From Tiliqua scincoides (Eukaryota; Chordata; Lepidosauria; Squamata; Scincidae): a stretch of 64,000 bases of DNA. The notes beneath the pieces are model-generated. The model was not told the origin of the DNA, made no database searches, and was given only the letters and a program-made list of their open reading frames with translations. The stretch covers positions 230,352,604 through 230,416,603 of the forward strand of contig NC_089823.1 of the NCBI RefSeq assembly GCF_035046505.1, in the 5' to 3' direction. Positions within the stretch are counted from its first letter, which is position 1. Each line of letters starts with the position of its first letter. A program made the position numbers and the translations under genes. Below, one piece after another: positions 12,934 through 23,383 of this stretch.

Positions 12934-13007
12934 GGCATATTCAAAACCTTGAACCAATCCCCTCTTCTCATTTCCATTTAAGTTCTGTTGCTCTGTCCAT
13001 TGATGGC

Positions 13008-13111
13008 TTTTTTTTTAAGTCCCAGGTAGGACTTAACCCACAGCCTCCAGCAGGGGGCTCACTCCAGGAGCTTAACTGTGGGTTAAGTCCTACCTGGGAC
13101 TTAAAAAAAAA
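13008..13111. repeat. Perfect 27-bp inverted repeat with T/A tails
   Basis: 13017-13043 and 13076-13102 are exact reverse complements around a 32-bp loop. They are extended outward by a T run on the left and an A run on the right, so a stable hairpin is possible. The origin is unknown. Confidence 0.85.
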
Positions 13112-13241
13112 AGTAAAAAAAAAAGCCTGCCTGGGACTGAACTTTGAGGAGTTTTGCAGCCTCAACTGGCCCCCCTTTTGGCAACTGACAACCAACCTTT
13201 ATATTTTGCAGCCATGGAGCACCTCCCCACCCAAAAAAAAA

Positions 13242-13345
13242 AAATCCTCTTTGTAGGGATTTGAACCCCACAGACCAGCATTTTAGCCATTGAGCCATAA
13301 GAGCTCTTAGGCTCAAAGTGTTTGGAATACTTGAGGCGCTGATGG
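13242..13345 (-). mobile_element. tRNA-derived SINE head
   Basis: The minus strand reads TATGGCTCAATGGCTAAAAT (A-box region) and GGGGTTCAAATCCC (B box). Spacing and motif fit a tRNA-like RNA polymerase III promoter. The arms do not form a complete tRNA cloverleaf that I can support, so a SINE is preferred to a tRNA gene. Confidence 0.55.
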
Positions 13346-13522
13346 CCACCAGCTGGGCTCAACACCTTATATATTAGTTATGAACACTTTAACTATAGGC
13401 TTTCCTATAGCCCAATGGAGAGAGTTTCCTATAGCCCAATGGAGCCCCTCCCCACCTAAAATAAATGGGGTGTTTCACTCCAGCTGTAGCAGGAGTGCTT
13501 TTGCTATCAGGGAGCTCACACG

Positions 13523-13563
13523 GGATGGATGGATGGATGGATGGATGGATGGATGTGTGTGTG
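13523..13563. repeat. (GGAT)n then (GT)n microsatellite
   Basis: About seven GGAT units followed by a short GT run. An (AAAT)n tract follows at about 13617-13640. Confidence 0.9.
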
Positions 13564-13679
13564 TGGTTATTGACTACTAGTTGTATCTTATTACTTATTT
13601 CTCGGATAAAAATGGTTTAAAAATAAATAAATAAATAAAAGATTAACAAGTTGTGAGTTCTTGCACCTTTTTTTTTTTT

Positions 13680-15335
13680 TACAAAAAAAGCACTGGGAAA
13701 AGGTATGATAGATTCCAGATCATTCTATGAAGTCTCAGTGCACATTATATGGTTTCAAATAAATCTGAGGGCCCTTCCATTTCTGCAAATATACAGAGAC
13801 AACAAAGAAATTCTGCTAATGGTTATCTGTTATTGTACAGGAGCAAGATGGGAAAAGATAATTAAACATACAATGGCAGCAAAACTGACTTTATCGATTT
13901 CAGTTAATAATGTAGGATCATGTCTTAATGCTTTTCTATGTTCTCATAAAAGCATGAAATTAACTTATTGATACTCCAATGATAGTAATTACTGTTTTTT
14001 TGGTTCTTCTTTTTAACGTTTCCTCTGCCCATTTTAAATAATTTTAAGATAGTGTGGGTGTTCTCTCTGTCTCACACGTGCACAATTTTCACAAAAGTAA
14101 ACCTATTACAGAGCAAACTGGGTACAAGGACAAGTAGTTAAAGAAATCAGAGCAGACCTGCAGAGCTTATGACCTGTCAAGGCTTAACACAGCTCAAAGT
14201 CTCAGTTCCCACAGTTTGTCTATAAAATGAAAATGTGATTTAATTCAAACTGAAAGCGGAAGCTTTAAATCTCTTTCTGTTCTGTGAATAGGAGGAGGTA
14301 GGGCAGCACACGAGTATATAGAGAAAATATGTCCTCCTAAAAAAACCTCTGCGAATAATCTTGAAAGAAATCAGGAAGATATACAAGAGAAACTGATGAA
14401 ATGGAAGAGAAATGTCACTGTTTGTCACACAGGCTGGAAAATGCATGGCTGAGTTTCAACCAAGAGGCCAAATTTCAAGATAATCTAAAAATTATTGATG
14501 GACAATTAAGGACCTGTATTGCCTGGGCCAGGTCTACAGTATGCTACCCCCCTCAATACTTACTTGGTTGCACTGAGCCTTGAGTGTCCTTGCCTTCGGC
14601 TCTCCAAAAGCCATCTGAGGCTTCTGGAATGCCATTAAAAGTACTATTAAGGGCACTCCAGAAGCCTTGTGGAACACCACGGGTAAGGTCCTGCTGGGCT
14701 TTGCCTGCCCCCCAGAATGGCTCTGGAGGATGGATAGAGATGGCAGTAGTGGTGTGCAGGTGTGGGTGGAGCTGTCACTGCAGTGGGCGCTGAGGTGCTG
14801 CCCCCATAGGGCCCACAGACACAGCGCCTGGGGCTTTTGCCCCCATCCCTCCAGGCCCGCCACTGGTGATGGAGTCTACCAGAGGGAACTGACACTGAAC
14901 TTAATCCTGAGTGGTGCTAGGACCTGGTGCAAGTTGTAAATGTTGTTAATCCAAACTGGAAACAGTGACCACATTTCAACCAAGTTTAACATTGATGTAG
15001 ATGAAAAAATGCCAAGGAAGTCCATAGTCACATTTCAAAAGAGCGAACTGCTCAAAAATGAAAGTGAGTGGGAAAAAGGGAAAAAGTGAGTGGAAAAGGA
15101 AAGGGAGTGGGGAAGAAGGAAAGTGAGTGGGAAAGTCAAAAGGGTCAAATTTCTCCAGAATGGCATGGAGATTATGTAAAGTCACAGTAACAGCAGCTAG
15201 AATGCATGCCACAAATTAGGAATGGTGCCGCCTCCAGAAGCAAGCTAGTGTGATTAGCAAACAGTCTCAGAAGCTGTAAAGGACAAAATGGCTTCCTTCA
15301 GGAAACAGAAGTCTTGCACAACTGAGAACAAACAG
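13680..15335. other. Intergenic, no gene seen
   Basis: No supported exon. A purine-rich, irregular GTGAGTGGGAAA repeat lies at about 15060-15145. Confidence 0.4.
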
Positions 15336-15413
15336 TGTTATGTGTAAAACTTGGGCTCAGTCTGAGGAGGACCTGAGGGAAAACTGCTGCAGGAGAGGAG
15401 GCTGCAGTACCAG

Positions 15414-16413
15414 TGATACAGGGTAAAAGGACTGTTAGTTATGGTATAGGATGCTTACCTGAAATGTAAGCAGCATGGTTTTGATCTCTCGGTAAGTTGT
15501 AAAGAAGAAATGTCCAAGCAGGTTGGACTAGAGAGAAAAAAATGGTTTCCTTTTTAAAGTCAGGCCGATTGTGAGAGCTGGGCAGCCTGCCAAAGATGCT
15601 CTCTGCAGAACAATGTTGATACATTTGAATGAACAAGCCTTTGTGTGCTACAGATAAGGAACATTCTAGCAGTTTGAACTTTTTGGTTTGAAGGAGCAAC
15701 AGGCTTTTTAACACACATGCTAGAAAGCGAATATACACACCAGCTTTCATAGAAGGATACTAGTCAGCTTAGTTTTTTTATTGTTCTTCATTTCAAACCA
15801 GTTTTGGTACATTAACACCTGTGACTAGCAAGTAGTAATATTTTAAGTTAGTAGTCTAATAGCATTAAAAGTTTAAAACACACCAAAATCATTTCCAGGT
15901 TCACAGGTGAGATTCCCACAGAAAATCATTTCGCAGCAGTTTTTAGATGAACACACACACCGTGACATCAATGGCGAAGTATGTTGCATTTCGAAGGTCA
16001 GAAGTAAGTCATGCGATGAGGTGAGATCACTTGTGAGCGAAATTGAAGTGCAGTACCATTTGCTGACTGCTGAGGGTATATGAATTGTCTATGATGTATG
16101 CTTAAGATTGCGCAATCTAGAACTGGTGATGTGTAATGGACCAATGAATTATCTCCATGAATGTGTTTCAAGGAGGGAACCCCAGATTGTAATAAAAGTC
16201 AGCTGAAGGGGGCGTTACGGGCTTCTCTTCTCCCCATTTCTGATGCACGTAGTCTCCTTCTGGAGACGTGGATGGATTTACAATCTTTTGCTAATAAATT
16301 ACAATAAAGCCTAAATTTAATCACTACTGTCTATTAAGTTTGCTTTAAAACCTAAGATTACCGTGCGACATCTAAGATCTCTTATAACATCTTAGTTTTT
16401 GCACCTTGCAACA
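15414..16413 (+). mobile_element. Solo LTR of an endogenous retrovirus
   Basis: An exactly 1000-bp insertion begins TG, ends CA and is flanked by CCAG on both sides (15410-15413 and 16414-16417). Removing it restores continuity with the uninterrupted opposite arm near 18085. Polyadenylation-type AATAAA signals lie near 16190 and 16300, which sets plus orientation. A 4-bp target repeat fits gammaretrovirus-like (class I) elements. It is a fossil with no internal region, younger than the arm it splits. Confidence 0.75.
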
Positions 16414-16660
16414 CCAGTGGAGGGAAGGTAGAGGCTGCTGCGAGCAGAGGCCTATAAAAGGGGCTGCACAAGCAGAAAGCTGGATAGACCACCAGGGAAG
16501 CTCTGCAGAGAAGGAGCTGGAACAGAAAGCTGCAGGGAGACCACCAGGGAAGAGCTGCTGAGCTGGGAGAGAAAGCTCCAGAGCGGAGCTGAAACCTGCA
16601 GGCCGAGGAGGGAGAGGACCAAAAACAGTACCAAGACAAAGATGTCTTGCTTCAAAGAAA

Positions 16661-17182
16661 TTGTTCGGAAGATGCACCCTGCTAGGGGTCAAGACAGTGT
16701 CATTGTATCTGACACAGGAGGTTCCAAAGCAGAGAAGCAATCCCCGTAATAGAATTGTTTTAGAGTTGGTTGGTTTTGAAGGTCCAAGAGACTTTCCAAG
16801 GTCGTTTGGGAAAGTATCTATGCACCTTTATGAAGTCATCGAGAAACAGCCCTTCACTAAAACATGTGCCATGAGACTTAGAAATATGGTTTTCTGCACA
16901 GTAGATGTAGAATTTATGTTCTGCTATGGATGTTTTGGATATGAATATTCGCATCAGCTGAGACTGCCAGGCACAGATCCTGCCCATGCTGTGGAATATT
17001 CCATGTTTCAACAGGTTCCACCACCTGAAGACAGAAAAGATCATATAAGACAGCAGAAAACGAAACAAGAGTATTGGAGTCTGAAGACAAGGCATGCTTG
17101 CCTGGATTGCTTGTCTTCCCTGAAACCTTTCCTCCCTGTCCTTGAACGCACTGCGGTGGGCAACCACCTGGGTGAGGCTTAA
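16661..17182 (+). CDS. Cellular-looking ORF inside LTR-like element, possible C2-domain fragment
   Basis: A 173-codon open frame lies between two inverted LTR-like arms. Residues ~33-120 look like a folded beta-rich domain (LELVGFEGPRDF, FGKVSMHLYEVIEK, VDVEFMFCYGCFGYEYSHQL), followed by a proline-rich YSMFQQVPPPEDRKD tail. From memory this resembles the C2-like region of the C2CD6 (ALS2CR11) family, but I could not verify it. No intron is seen within the domain, which suits a retrocopied or captured host sequence. The first ATG is not necessarily the real start, and the last ~40 codons may be non-homologous read-out. It could also be a chance-preserved exon pair of a local gene. Confidence 0.35.
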   Translation: MFGRCTLLGVKTVSLYLTQEVPKQRSNPRNRIVLELVGFEGPRDFPRSFGKVSMHLYEVIEKQPFTKTCAMRLRNMVFCTVDVEFMFCYGCFGYEYSHQLRLPGTDPAHAVEYSMFQQVPPPEDRKDHIRQQKTKQEYWSLKTRHACLDCLSSLKPFLPVLERTAVGNHLGEA

Positions 17183-18169
17183 GCAGCGCCTACAGGTGGC
17201 TGATTGCCCCAGAGGTGTGAAGCAGGCTGCATCGCCCCACCATCCCTAATCCTCCAATTCCCTTCTTCCTCCCTGTCCTGTTTTAAGTGTTGCCAGGCTG
17301 TGAACCAGTCCTTGTCCCAGAGGGATTCTGCCATAAGCCCAGTGTTGGTGCCAGTGTGGGTGTCCTAATTGGCATGGTGCTTGCGCTCCTGCTGAGAGCT
17401 TGGCTCAAAAGGGTGAGGAGTTAGCGGGCACTGGAACATCTGTTGGTCCGAGCGAGGTCCAAAGGCCAGCTGAAGTGGATGCCAAAGCACGCTTGGTTAA
17501 CTGAGCACTGACAGTCTCTTAGGCCGGTGAGGCTTAAGGACAGGCTGCAAGGCAAGGTGCGTGGTTGGACTGGAAGCACTTCGCAGGGAACCTGAAAGGG
17601 GGACTGTGCATGCTGATCACTGAAAGCCAAGGCAAACCCTTCTCCCCTCCGATTCAAGACGCCCCGGGAACCTGCGAGGAGGGGAAACCCTGAGACCAGG
17701 CTACTGAAAGCAAGTGGGGTCAGTTCCCTTTCTTCCCTTGCCTCATGAATTGCTGATCACTCACCAAGAAGGGCAAGCACCCTGATTGAGTGAGGACCTG
17801 AGGCAGGCACTAGGCAGGCAGGAGGCAGCAGGACTTGAGGCAAAGGCTGGCTGGCTGCTCCCTGGCTCTCTCAGGGGCTCCTTGCTGCAGCTCTCTCTCC
17901 TCAGCTCTCAGGTTTCAGCTCCGCCCTGCAGCTCCTTCTCTCCCAGCTTGCCTGATGATCTTTCTTCCTCCACAGAGCTTGCTCTCCAAGGCTCCTTGCA
18001 GCAGCTCTTCCCTGGTGGTCCATCCAGCTTTCACTTGTGCAGCCTCTTTTATAGGCCTCTGCACACAGCGGCCTCTACCTTCCTCCACTGGTACTGCAGC
18101 CTCCTCTCCTGCAGCAGTTTTCCCTCAGGTCCTCCTCAGACTGAGCCCAAGTTTTACACATAACAACAG

Positions 18170-18743
18170 GAACGCAAATTCTGTCAAAATATAAGCTGGC
18201 AATAAAGAGACATAAATTAAAAATACAAGAGTTTGTTAAAAACATTAAGATGAACAACACACATTTTTTAAAAATACATCTGAAGCAAAAAAAAACTGGC
18301 CAGGAAGATGGTTCAACCATTAGACTACAAGGGAGTGAAAGGTGCACTAAAATCAGTTAGGAAAACTGAAGAGAACTTTGAATTAATCCTTTGCATCTTT
18401 CTTCACTACAGAAGATGCAAGAGGGATACCACTGTCTGAAACTGCCTTTTCAGAGAGAGAGTCTAAGAACTGTTGGTTGATAACATTTACACAGTCATTA
18501 GCTACATATGAATCTAGCCAATAACTATGCTAAGAGGTCTATACACAGGGAAATGGACATCCATTGAGAAGTATTTTTCTTTGCAATTTAGTAAATGCAT
18601 GAAGCTGAGATGCAAGCAAGAGCAATATCCATTTCAACATCTCTTTGGGAAGCATTGTCTTGTTTTCATGATTGATAACCATCTTGTACTAACGGATACA
18701 CCGATACACCAAAGTATATTTTTAGATATAACTTTAGACTCTA
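18170..18743. other. Intergenic, nothing recognised
   Basis: AT-rich sequence with no supported exon or repeat. Confidence 0.35.
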
Positions 18744-18927
18744 AGGTAGCAATCCTAACCAGCTTTCCAGCACTGACATAAGAGCAATGCAACTCCGAGA
18801 TAAGGGAACAAACATTGCCTTACCTTGAGGAGGCCTCCATGACTGCCCCCCCCCCAACTGCGGGATTCAGTACATGCCCCACTGTCACAGCTATGCCAGT
18901 GCTGGAAAGTTGGTTAGGATTGCGCCC
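18744..18927 (-). mobile_element. Harbinger-like MITE, copy 2
   Basis: Terminal inverted repeats AATCCTAACCAGCTTTCCAG and the inverse near 18900-18923. Same internal layout and orientation as copy 1, with a C run near 18850. Confidence 0.75.
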
Positions 18928-18932
18928 TAAAG

Positions 18933-19160
18933 CAGTGATTTTCAATCTTTTTCATCTCGTGGCACACTGAGAAGGCACTAAAATTGTCAAGGCACACCAT
19001 CAGTTTTTTGACAATTGACAAGGCACACTGCACTGCTGGCCAGGGGCTCACATCCCCAGTGGCCATACTAATATATGACACCCCCCCAAACTCCCACAGC
19101 ACACCTGCAGACCATTCGTAGCACATTAGTGTGCCATGGCACAGTGGTTGAAAATAGCTG
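18933..19160 (+). mobile_element. hAT-like MITE with 8-bp TSD
   Basis: Ends CAGTGATTTTCAATC and GTTGAAAATAGCTG. Flanks CCCTAAAG (18925-18932) and CTCTAAAG (19161-19168) form an 8-bp target duplication with one mismatch. It sits at the right edge of the Harbinger-like MITE, so it is the younger insertion. Confidence 0.85.
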
Positions 19161-20127
19161 CTCTAAAGAAATGAGGTCTCATGACATAACCTCTCCTGCT
19201 CTTAAATCCTTGCTATTGTGTTCACGATGCTATGCTCATCAGTGTTCAGCCTTCATTCCTTTTTTGCTAAAAGCTTGTGAATCACTTATGCTGTAAACCT
19301 TAACTGCTCAAGCCAATGTCATTTCAACTAAATCAGTGAGCCTGCTCTTCTGTAAGCGACTACTGCATCCCTTGGCCTAGAGGCAATTTAGAGGCACAGG
19401 GGAAAAAACTGCAGTTGTTTTATGGGATAGATGATTTGTTTCCAAATTGAATCACAGGAGCACCCTGATCCAACAATTAAGATTGTTATGCATAACATCT
19501 AGGATATTTGATCTGTGTGGAATGTGCATAAAAATAGCAAATACATACAAATGTGGCTAATTGGCACAGTTTATACTAAGCACATATGGATGTGATTGTG
19601 ATAATAAGGTCGTCTAGCCCCCTTTACAAAAAAAATAGGGTGATACATGCCAGAAATTAAATTGCTTACTTTCTACTTACCATATATACAGCGTTCTGTA
19701 TATAAGTTCTTGGTTGCTGCAGAATGCTTGTGCTCTTTCCCAGACCAAAGACTAATAAGGTACGCAAAGGGGAAACTCCATATCCCTCAATTCTGCCACA
19801 TGTGTGGCTTTCCCATTGTTCAAAGAAGAAGGGCTGCTGACTGCCCTTACAAATCTCACTCCCCAATCTAAGGGTGGTCAAATAAGAACTCCTACACCTC
19901 TCCATTCCACGCTTGGCACTTGGCCACTGTTACATGAGAGAACTGATAGTCTCTGTGACATAATGACAAATCATGATTTGTTATGGTTAATAGGAAGTGC
20001 AGTTTCCACTTCCTATTGGCAGAGTCCTAGGCTGCTACCTGTTTATGGGTGCACAGACAAGCAGCAGTCTAGGATGTATGCTTCCCCCTCCCCCTTTGTG
20101 CAGAAGGGAAAATTTAAAACTTTCATT
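19161..20127. other. Intergenic, no gene seen
   Basis: No supported exon. Open frames at 19647-20295 (plus) and 19666-20289 (minus) overlap and have no domain content. Confidence 0.35.
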
Positions 20128-20960
20128 CTTGTCATAGAGTTGGAAAGGACCTACAAGATCATCAAGTTCAACCCACAGCCAATTCAGGCTGTTCACAGCT
20201 ACAGCATCCCTGATAGGTGGCCATGCCCTCTGTGCTTGAAGACCTCCAAGGATGCTGAGTCTACCACCTTCAAAGGCAAACGGTTCCACTGCTAAATGGT
20301 TTGTACCATCAGGAAGTTCTTCCTGATATTTAATTGAAATCTCCCTTGTTGTAATTTAAACCCATATGTTCTTATCCAGGGGTGCTCACACTTTTTTGGC
20401 TTGAGAGCTACTTTGAAACCCAGCAAGGCCCGGAGATCTACCAGAGGGGAAGGAAGTGTCTGACAGACACCCCCTTTAATGTATGGAGCCCCTGCTGGAG
20501 TCTAGTCAGTTTCGTCAGTTTTGTTGCTGCATGCCTGAAGAGCAGCTAAAGTGTCAGTTTCAGTGTCAGTTTAGCTAAATATGTCAGTTTCGTCTAGTCA
20601 CTAGTCTAGTCACTAGACGAAACTGACATATTAACAGTTTGGAGAGACAGGGCTCCCCGATCTACTCATTTTGCCTCGCGATCTACCGGTAGATCGCGAT
20701 CCACCTATTGAGCACCTCTGTTCTTGTCCTACCCTCCAGAACTACTAAAAACAAATCTGCTCCATCTTCCACATGACAACCCATCAGATATTTATAGATA
20801 GTTATGTCCCATCTAACTGCCTCTTTTCCAGAATAAACATGCTCAGCTTCTTCAACCTGTCTTCATAGAACATGGTTGCCAGCTCCCTAATCTTAGCTGC
20901 CTGTTTCTGGATCTGCTCTAGAGATCTTCAATTTGCACAGCCCAGGTTCTTTTGCTGCTT
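20128..20960 (-). mobile_element. Old CR1 LINE 3' copy, interrupted
   Basis: 20128-20376 carries the CR1 3' region (ATAGAGTTGGAAAGGACCTA block). 20729-20960 continues into the ORF2 C-terminal region. The two parts are separated by a hAT-like MITE. It is more diverged than the CR1 copies near 28.6 and 45 kb and is from a different, older CR1 subfamily. Confidence 0.7.
20377..20720. mobile_element. hAT-like MITE with 8-bp TSD and inner hairpin
   Basis: Ends CAGGGGTGCTCA and TGAGCACCTCTG are inverse. Flanks TTCTTATC (20369-20376) and TTCTTGTC (20721-20728) form the 8-bp duplication with one mismatch. A near-perfect hairpin lies at about 20578-20637 (ATGTCAGTTTCGTCTAGT and inverse). Confidence 0.88.
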
Positions 20961-21520
20961 AATCTGATGCTACTGTTTTCAGTTTTCTGTCACCTGTGTG
21001 CCAAACGACTGCAGTTTTTACTGTTCTCTGTTGTATTGTTCTAAAATAGCTCTAAATATAGTTTTATTTTCTTAGTAATCGTGTGCCACCTTGAAGATGT
21101 CTGGATTGAAAAGCACAATGTTAAGTTTTAAAAATGAATATAGTGACCCCTCATCATAGGCGCAATTGACTAGCACAGACTTCACAAGTTTGGCAACTTC
21201 ACAAGGTCAGTAAACCAAAACTCAAATAACCCAGCAGTTTAAATAACTAAGGCAATTCTGTCTGCCATTCCACTTACTAAATGCGTGCCTGAGAGTGAGC
21301 GTGAGATTGAAAAATGAAGCTACTGTCTCAGTTCCTGCCAGTCTTTTGAAATTTTTAAAGTCACAGTGTATTTTCTGGATGCTAGGGATTTCAGCTTTAT
21401 GCCCTGGTGCAGGACCATAATCCTTGGGTAAGATGAGCAACTGTACTGTGGAATTCCCTACCAATGTTGATATCTTCATGAATCTGTGTGTAAGGTAATT
21501 TCATTTATATTATATAGTAT
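20961..21520. other. Intergenic, nothing firmly recognised
   Basis: No supported exon. 21135-21180 resembles the CAATTGACTAGCRC segment near 5260, so part of it may be an old DNA transposon. Confidence 0.35.
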
Positions 21521-21528
21521 ATTGGACA

Positions 21529-22907
21529 CAGTGGCATCACTAGGATTCGCATCACCTGGTGCGGGAGACCTGCATGTCACCCCATGCAGTGGGTGGGACA
21601 ACACCCCAGGTGGTGGGCGTGGTGATGTACCATCACCCTGCCCCCACTGGTTTTTTTGGCTGTACCTTTTGTTAGAACACAGATATTTCAATGTAGTTTG
21701 ATTCATTGCATTCTGCATGAAATTACACATTGATTGATATATAACATGATGGTATTATTCCTCCAAATTCTGATTTTAGTGATTTTGAAAACTTGTAGAA
21801 TCACACACACACCCACGTCAACTTACTAACACCTTATTGCAGCAGTTCTCAAATTTTTAGCACTGGGACCCACTTTTTAGAATGACAGTCTGTCCAGGAC
21901 TCATTGGAAGTGATGTCATGGTGGAAGTGACATCATCAGGCAAATTAAAATAAATAAGTATAAATCATTAAATTAAAATAAAAGAATTAAATAAGGGGGA
22001 GCCAGTCCTGTTCCACCAAGTGAATCTACTCGGAAGTAAGTCCTACTGTGGTCAATGGGGCTTACTTTCATGAAAGTGTTTGCAACCTGTGAGCCCAATC
22101 CTATGCATGTCTACTCTGAAGTAAGTCCCATAGTGGTCAATGGAGCTTACTCTAGTCTGCCTGCAATAACCCCCCCCCCCCCAAAAAAAAAAAATCAGTG
22201 AAATTTCCAGCCCTCCCCAGTGCCCAGTTTAAAGTTCTTCTATTTCAGGCATATCCAGATAAAGAGCCACCTGGCTTTGCAAGCACAAAATAGAGAACTT
22301 CCCTTTACAAGTTCAAGCCTCTTTTTTGTCTTTTTAGTGGGGGGTGGGGGAGGCTGCCTTCTGGAGCATTTGTTGCAGTCCAGCTCCATCTGGACCCTTC
22401 TGGTGTCCTCACATTCCCCTTTGCCTGGCCTGACCACCAGCCAAGGCATGTCTGCCTACTCATGAGTAAATGCAACAGTGAGGCTGCTTAGCTTTCCATA
22501 GGGCTCAATAGACTGCAGCTGGGGGGGAGGCACCTCCTTCTCCAGTGTTTTTGGGGGCTGCATTCATTGGATTGGGACCATTCTGGTGTCGTTGGATTCC
22601 TCTCAGCCTGCCCTTTCTGACAGACTATGGCACGTACACCTACTCGCGAGCAAACACGTGATACGGCTCACTTTCACTTTCCATAGGGATTCATGCATTT
22701 TTTTCTTTCCGTTTTTTGGCTATAATTTTTGAAGAAAAGGAGCGATTTCAATTCTGTTTTTTGCATTGTGTTCCGCTGGACATTCTGCATCCAACGATGT
22801 GTGGCATGACATGGTAGCTCCTAAAGCCGTGAGTTTAGTGCAGCACCCCCCAGGGCGCATCACCTGGTGCGGCCTGCACCCCCCGCACCCCCCTATTGAC
22901 GCCACTG
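21529..22907. mobile_element. Non-autonomous hAT element, ~1.4 kb, with 8-bp TSD
   Basis: Starts CAGTGGCATCACTAGG and ends CTATTGACGCCACTG. ATCACCTGGTGCGG recurs near both ends. Flanks ATTGGACA (21521-21528) and ATCGGACA (22908-22915) form an 8-bp target duplication with one mismatch. The interior holds other repeats: a CAGCAGTTCTCAAA-type hAT end at about 21841, and copies of the ~95-bp TIR unit at about 22020-22155. No transposase frame is seen. Confidence 0.82.
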
Positions 22908-23187
22908 ATCGGACACAGACAGATATGCACACAATAATCCAAAGGCTACCCCACAACTTTTTTGCAATTTGCTCTCACATCAACCCTTGGAAACAGGTCT
23001 ATTCTCACAATAAAGGATTATTATTAAACTCTGCCCATGCTGACAGAGCAGGAATAGCCTTTGCACAATCTAAAAGACCATGTGAAATGGACTACTGTAG
23101 TAAACTCTTATAATAAGTTACACAGGCCTACAAAATTGAGGGTCAGAAAAGTTTTTCCCAAACTTTATGGTGGTTTGATATGAATCT

Positions 23188-23383
23188 GGGGTGCCGATTC
23201 CAAAAATGGCATCCGTTTTGCCCTATCACGTCTGGTTTTGGAGACACAGCATAGCCTCATTAGCCATGGTGTAGGCTTCCTTATGAGGAAGCTGCTTGAA
23301 CCGTTCACTAATGAGGCTATGCTGTGTCTCAAAAACCAGACGCGATAGGGCAAAATGGATGCCATTTTTGGAATCGGCACCCC
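23188..23383. repeat. Long near-perfect palindrome, 76-bp arms
   Basis: 23188-23263 and 23308-23383 are reverse complements with only a few mismatches, around a 44-bp loop. The arms contain GGGGTGCCGATTCCAAAAAT and its inverse. No clear target duplication was found. This may be a fold-back MITE or two head-on repeat copies. Confidence 0.85.

Larger units (their letters stand above)
15336..18165. mobile_element. LTR-like element with inverted arms and captured ORF
   Basis: The left end reads TGTTATGTGTAAAACTTGGG and the right end is its exact inverse. The first ~78 bp of the two arms are identical once the nested solo LTR is set aside. Similarity then continues more loosely through a TATA-like CCTATAAAAG, to roughly 16620 on the left and 17830 on the right. 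ACAG flanks both ends (15332-15335 and 18166-18169). TG...CA ends, a 4-bp target repeat and promoter-like content suggest LTR kinship, but LTRs should be direct, not inverted. It could be two opposed LTRs or a fold-back element. The middle holds a cellular-looking ORF. Confidence 0.5.

Noticed and set aside
13242-13310. tRNA gene on the minus strand
   Set aside because: A- and B-box-like motifs exist but a full cloverleaf with paired acceptor stem cannot be supported. A SINE head is more likely.
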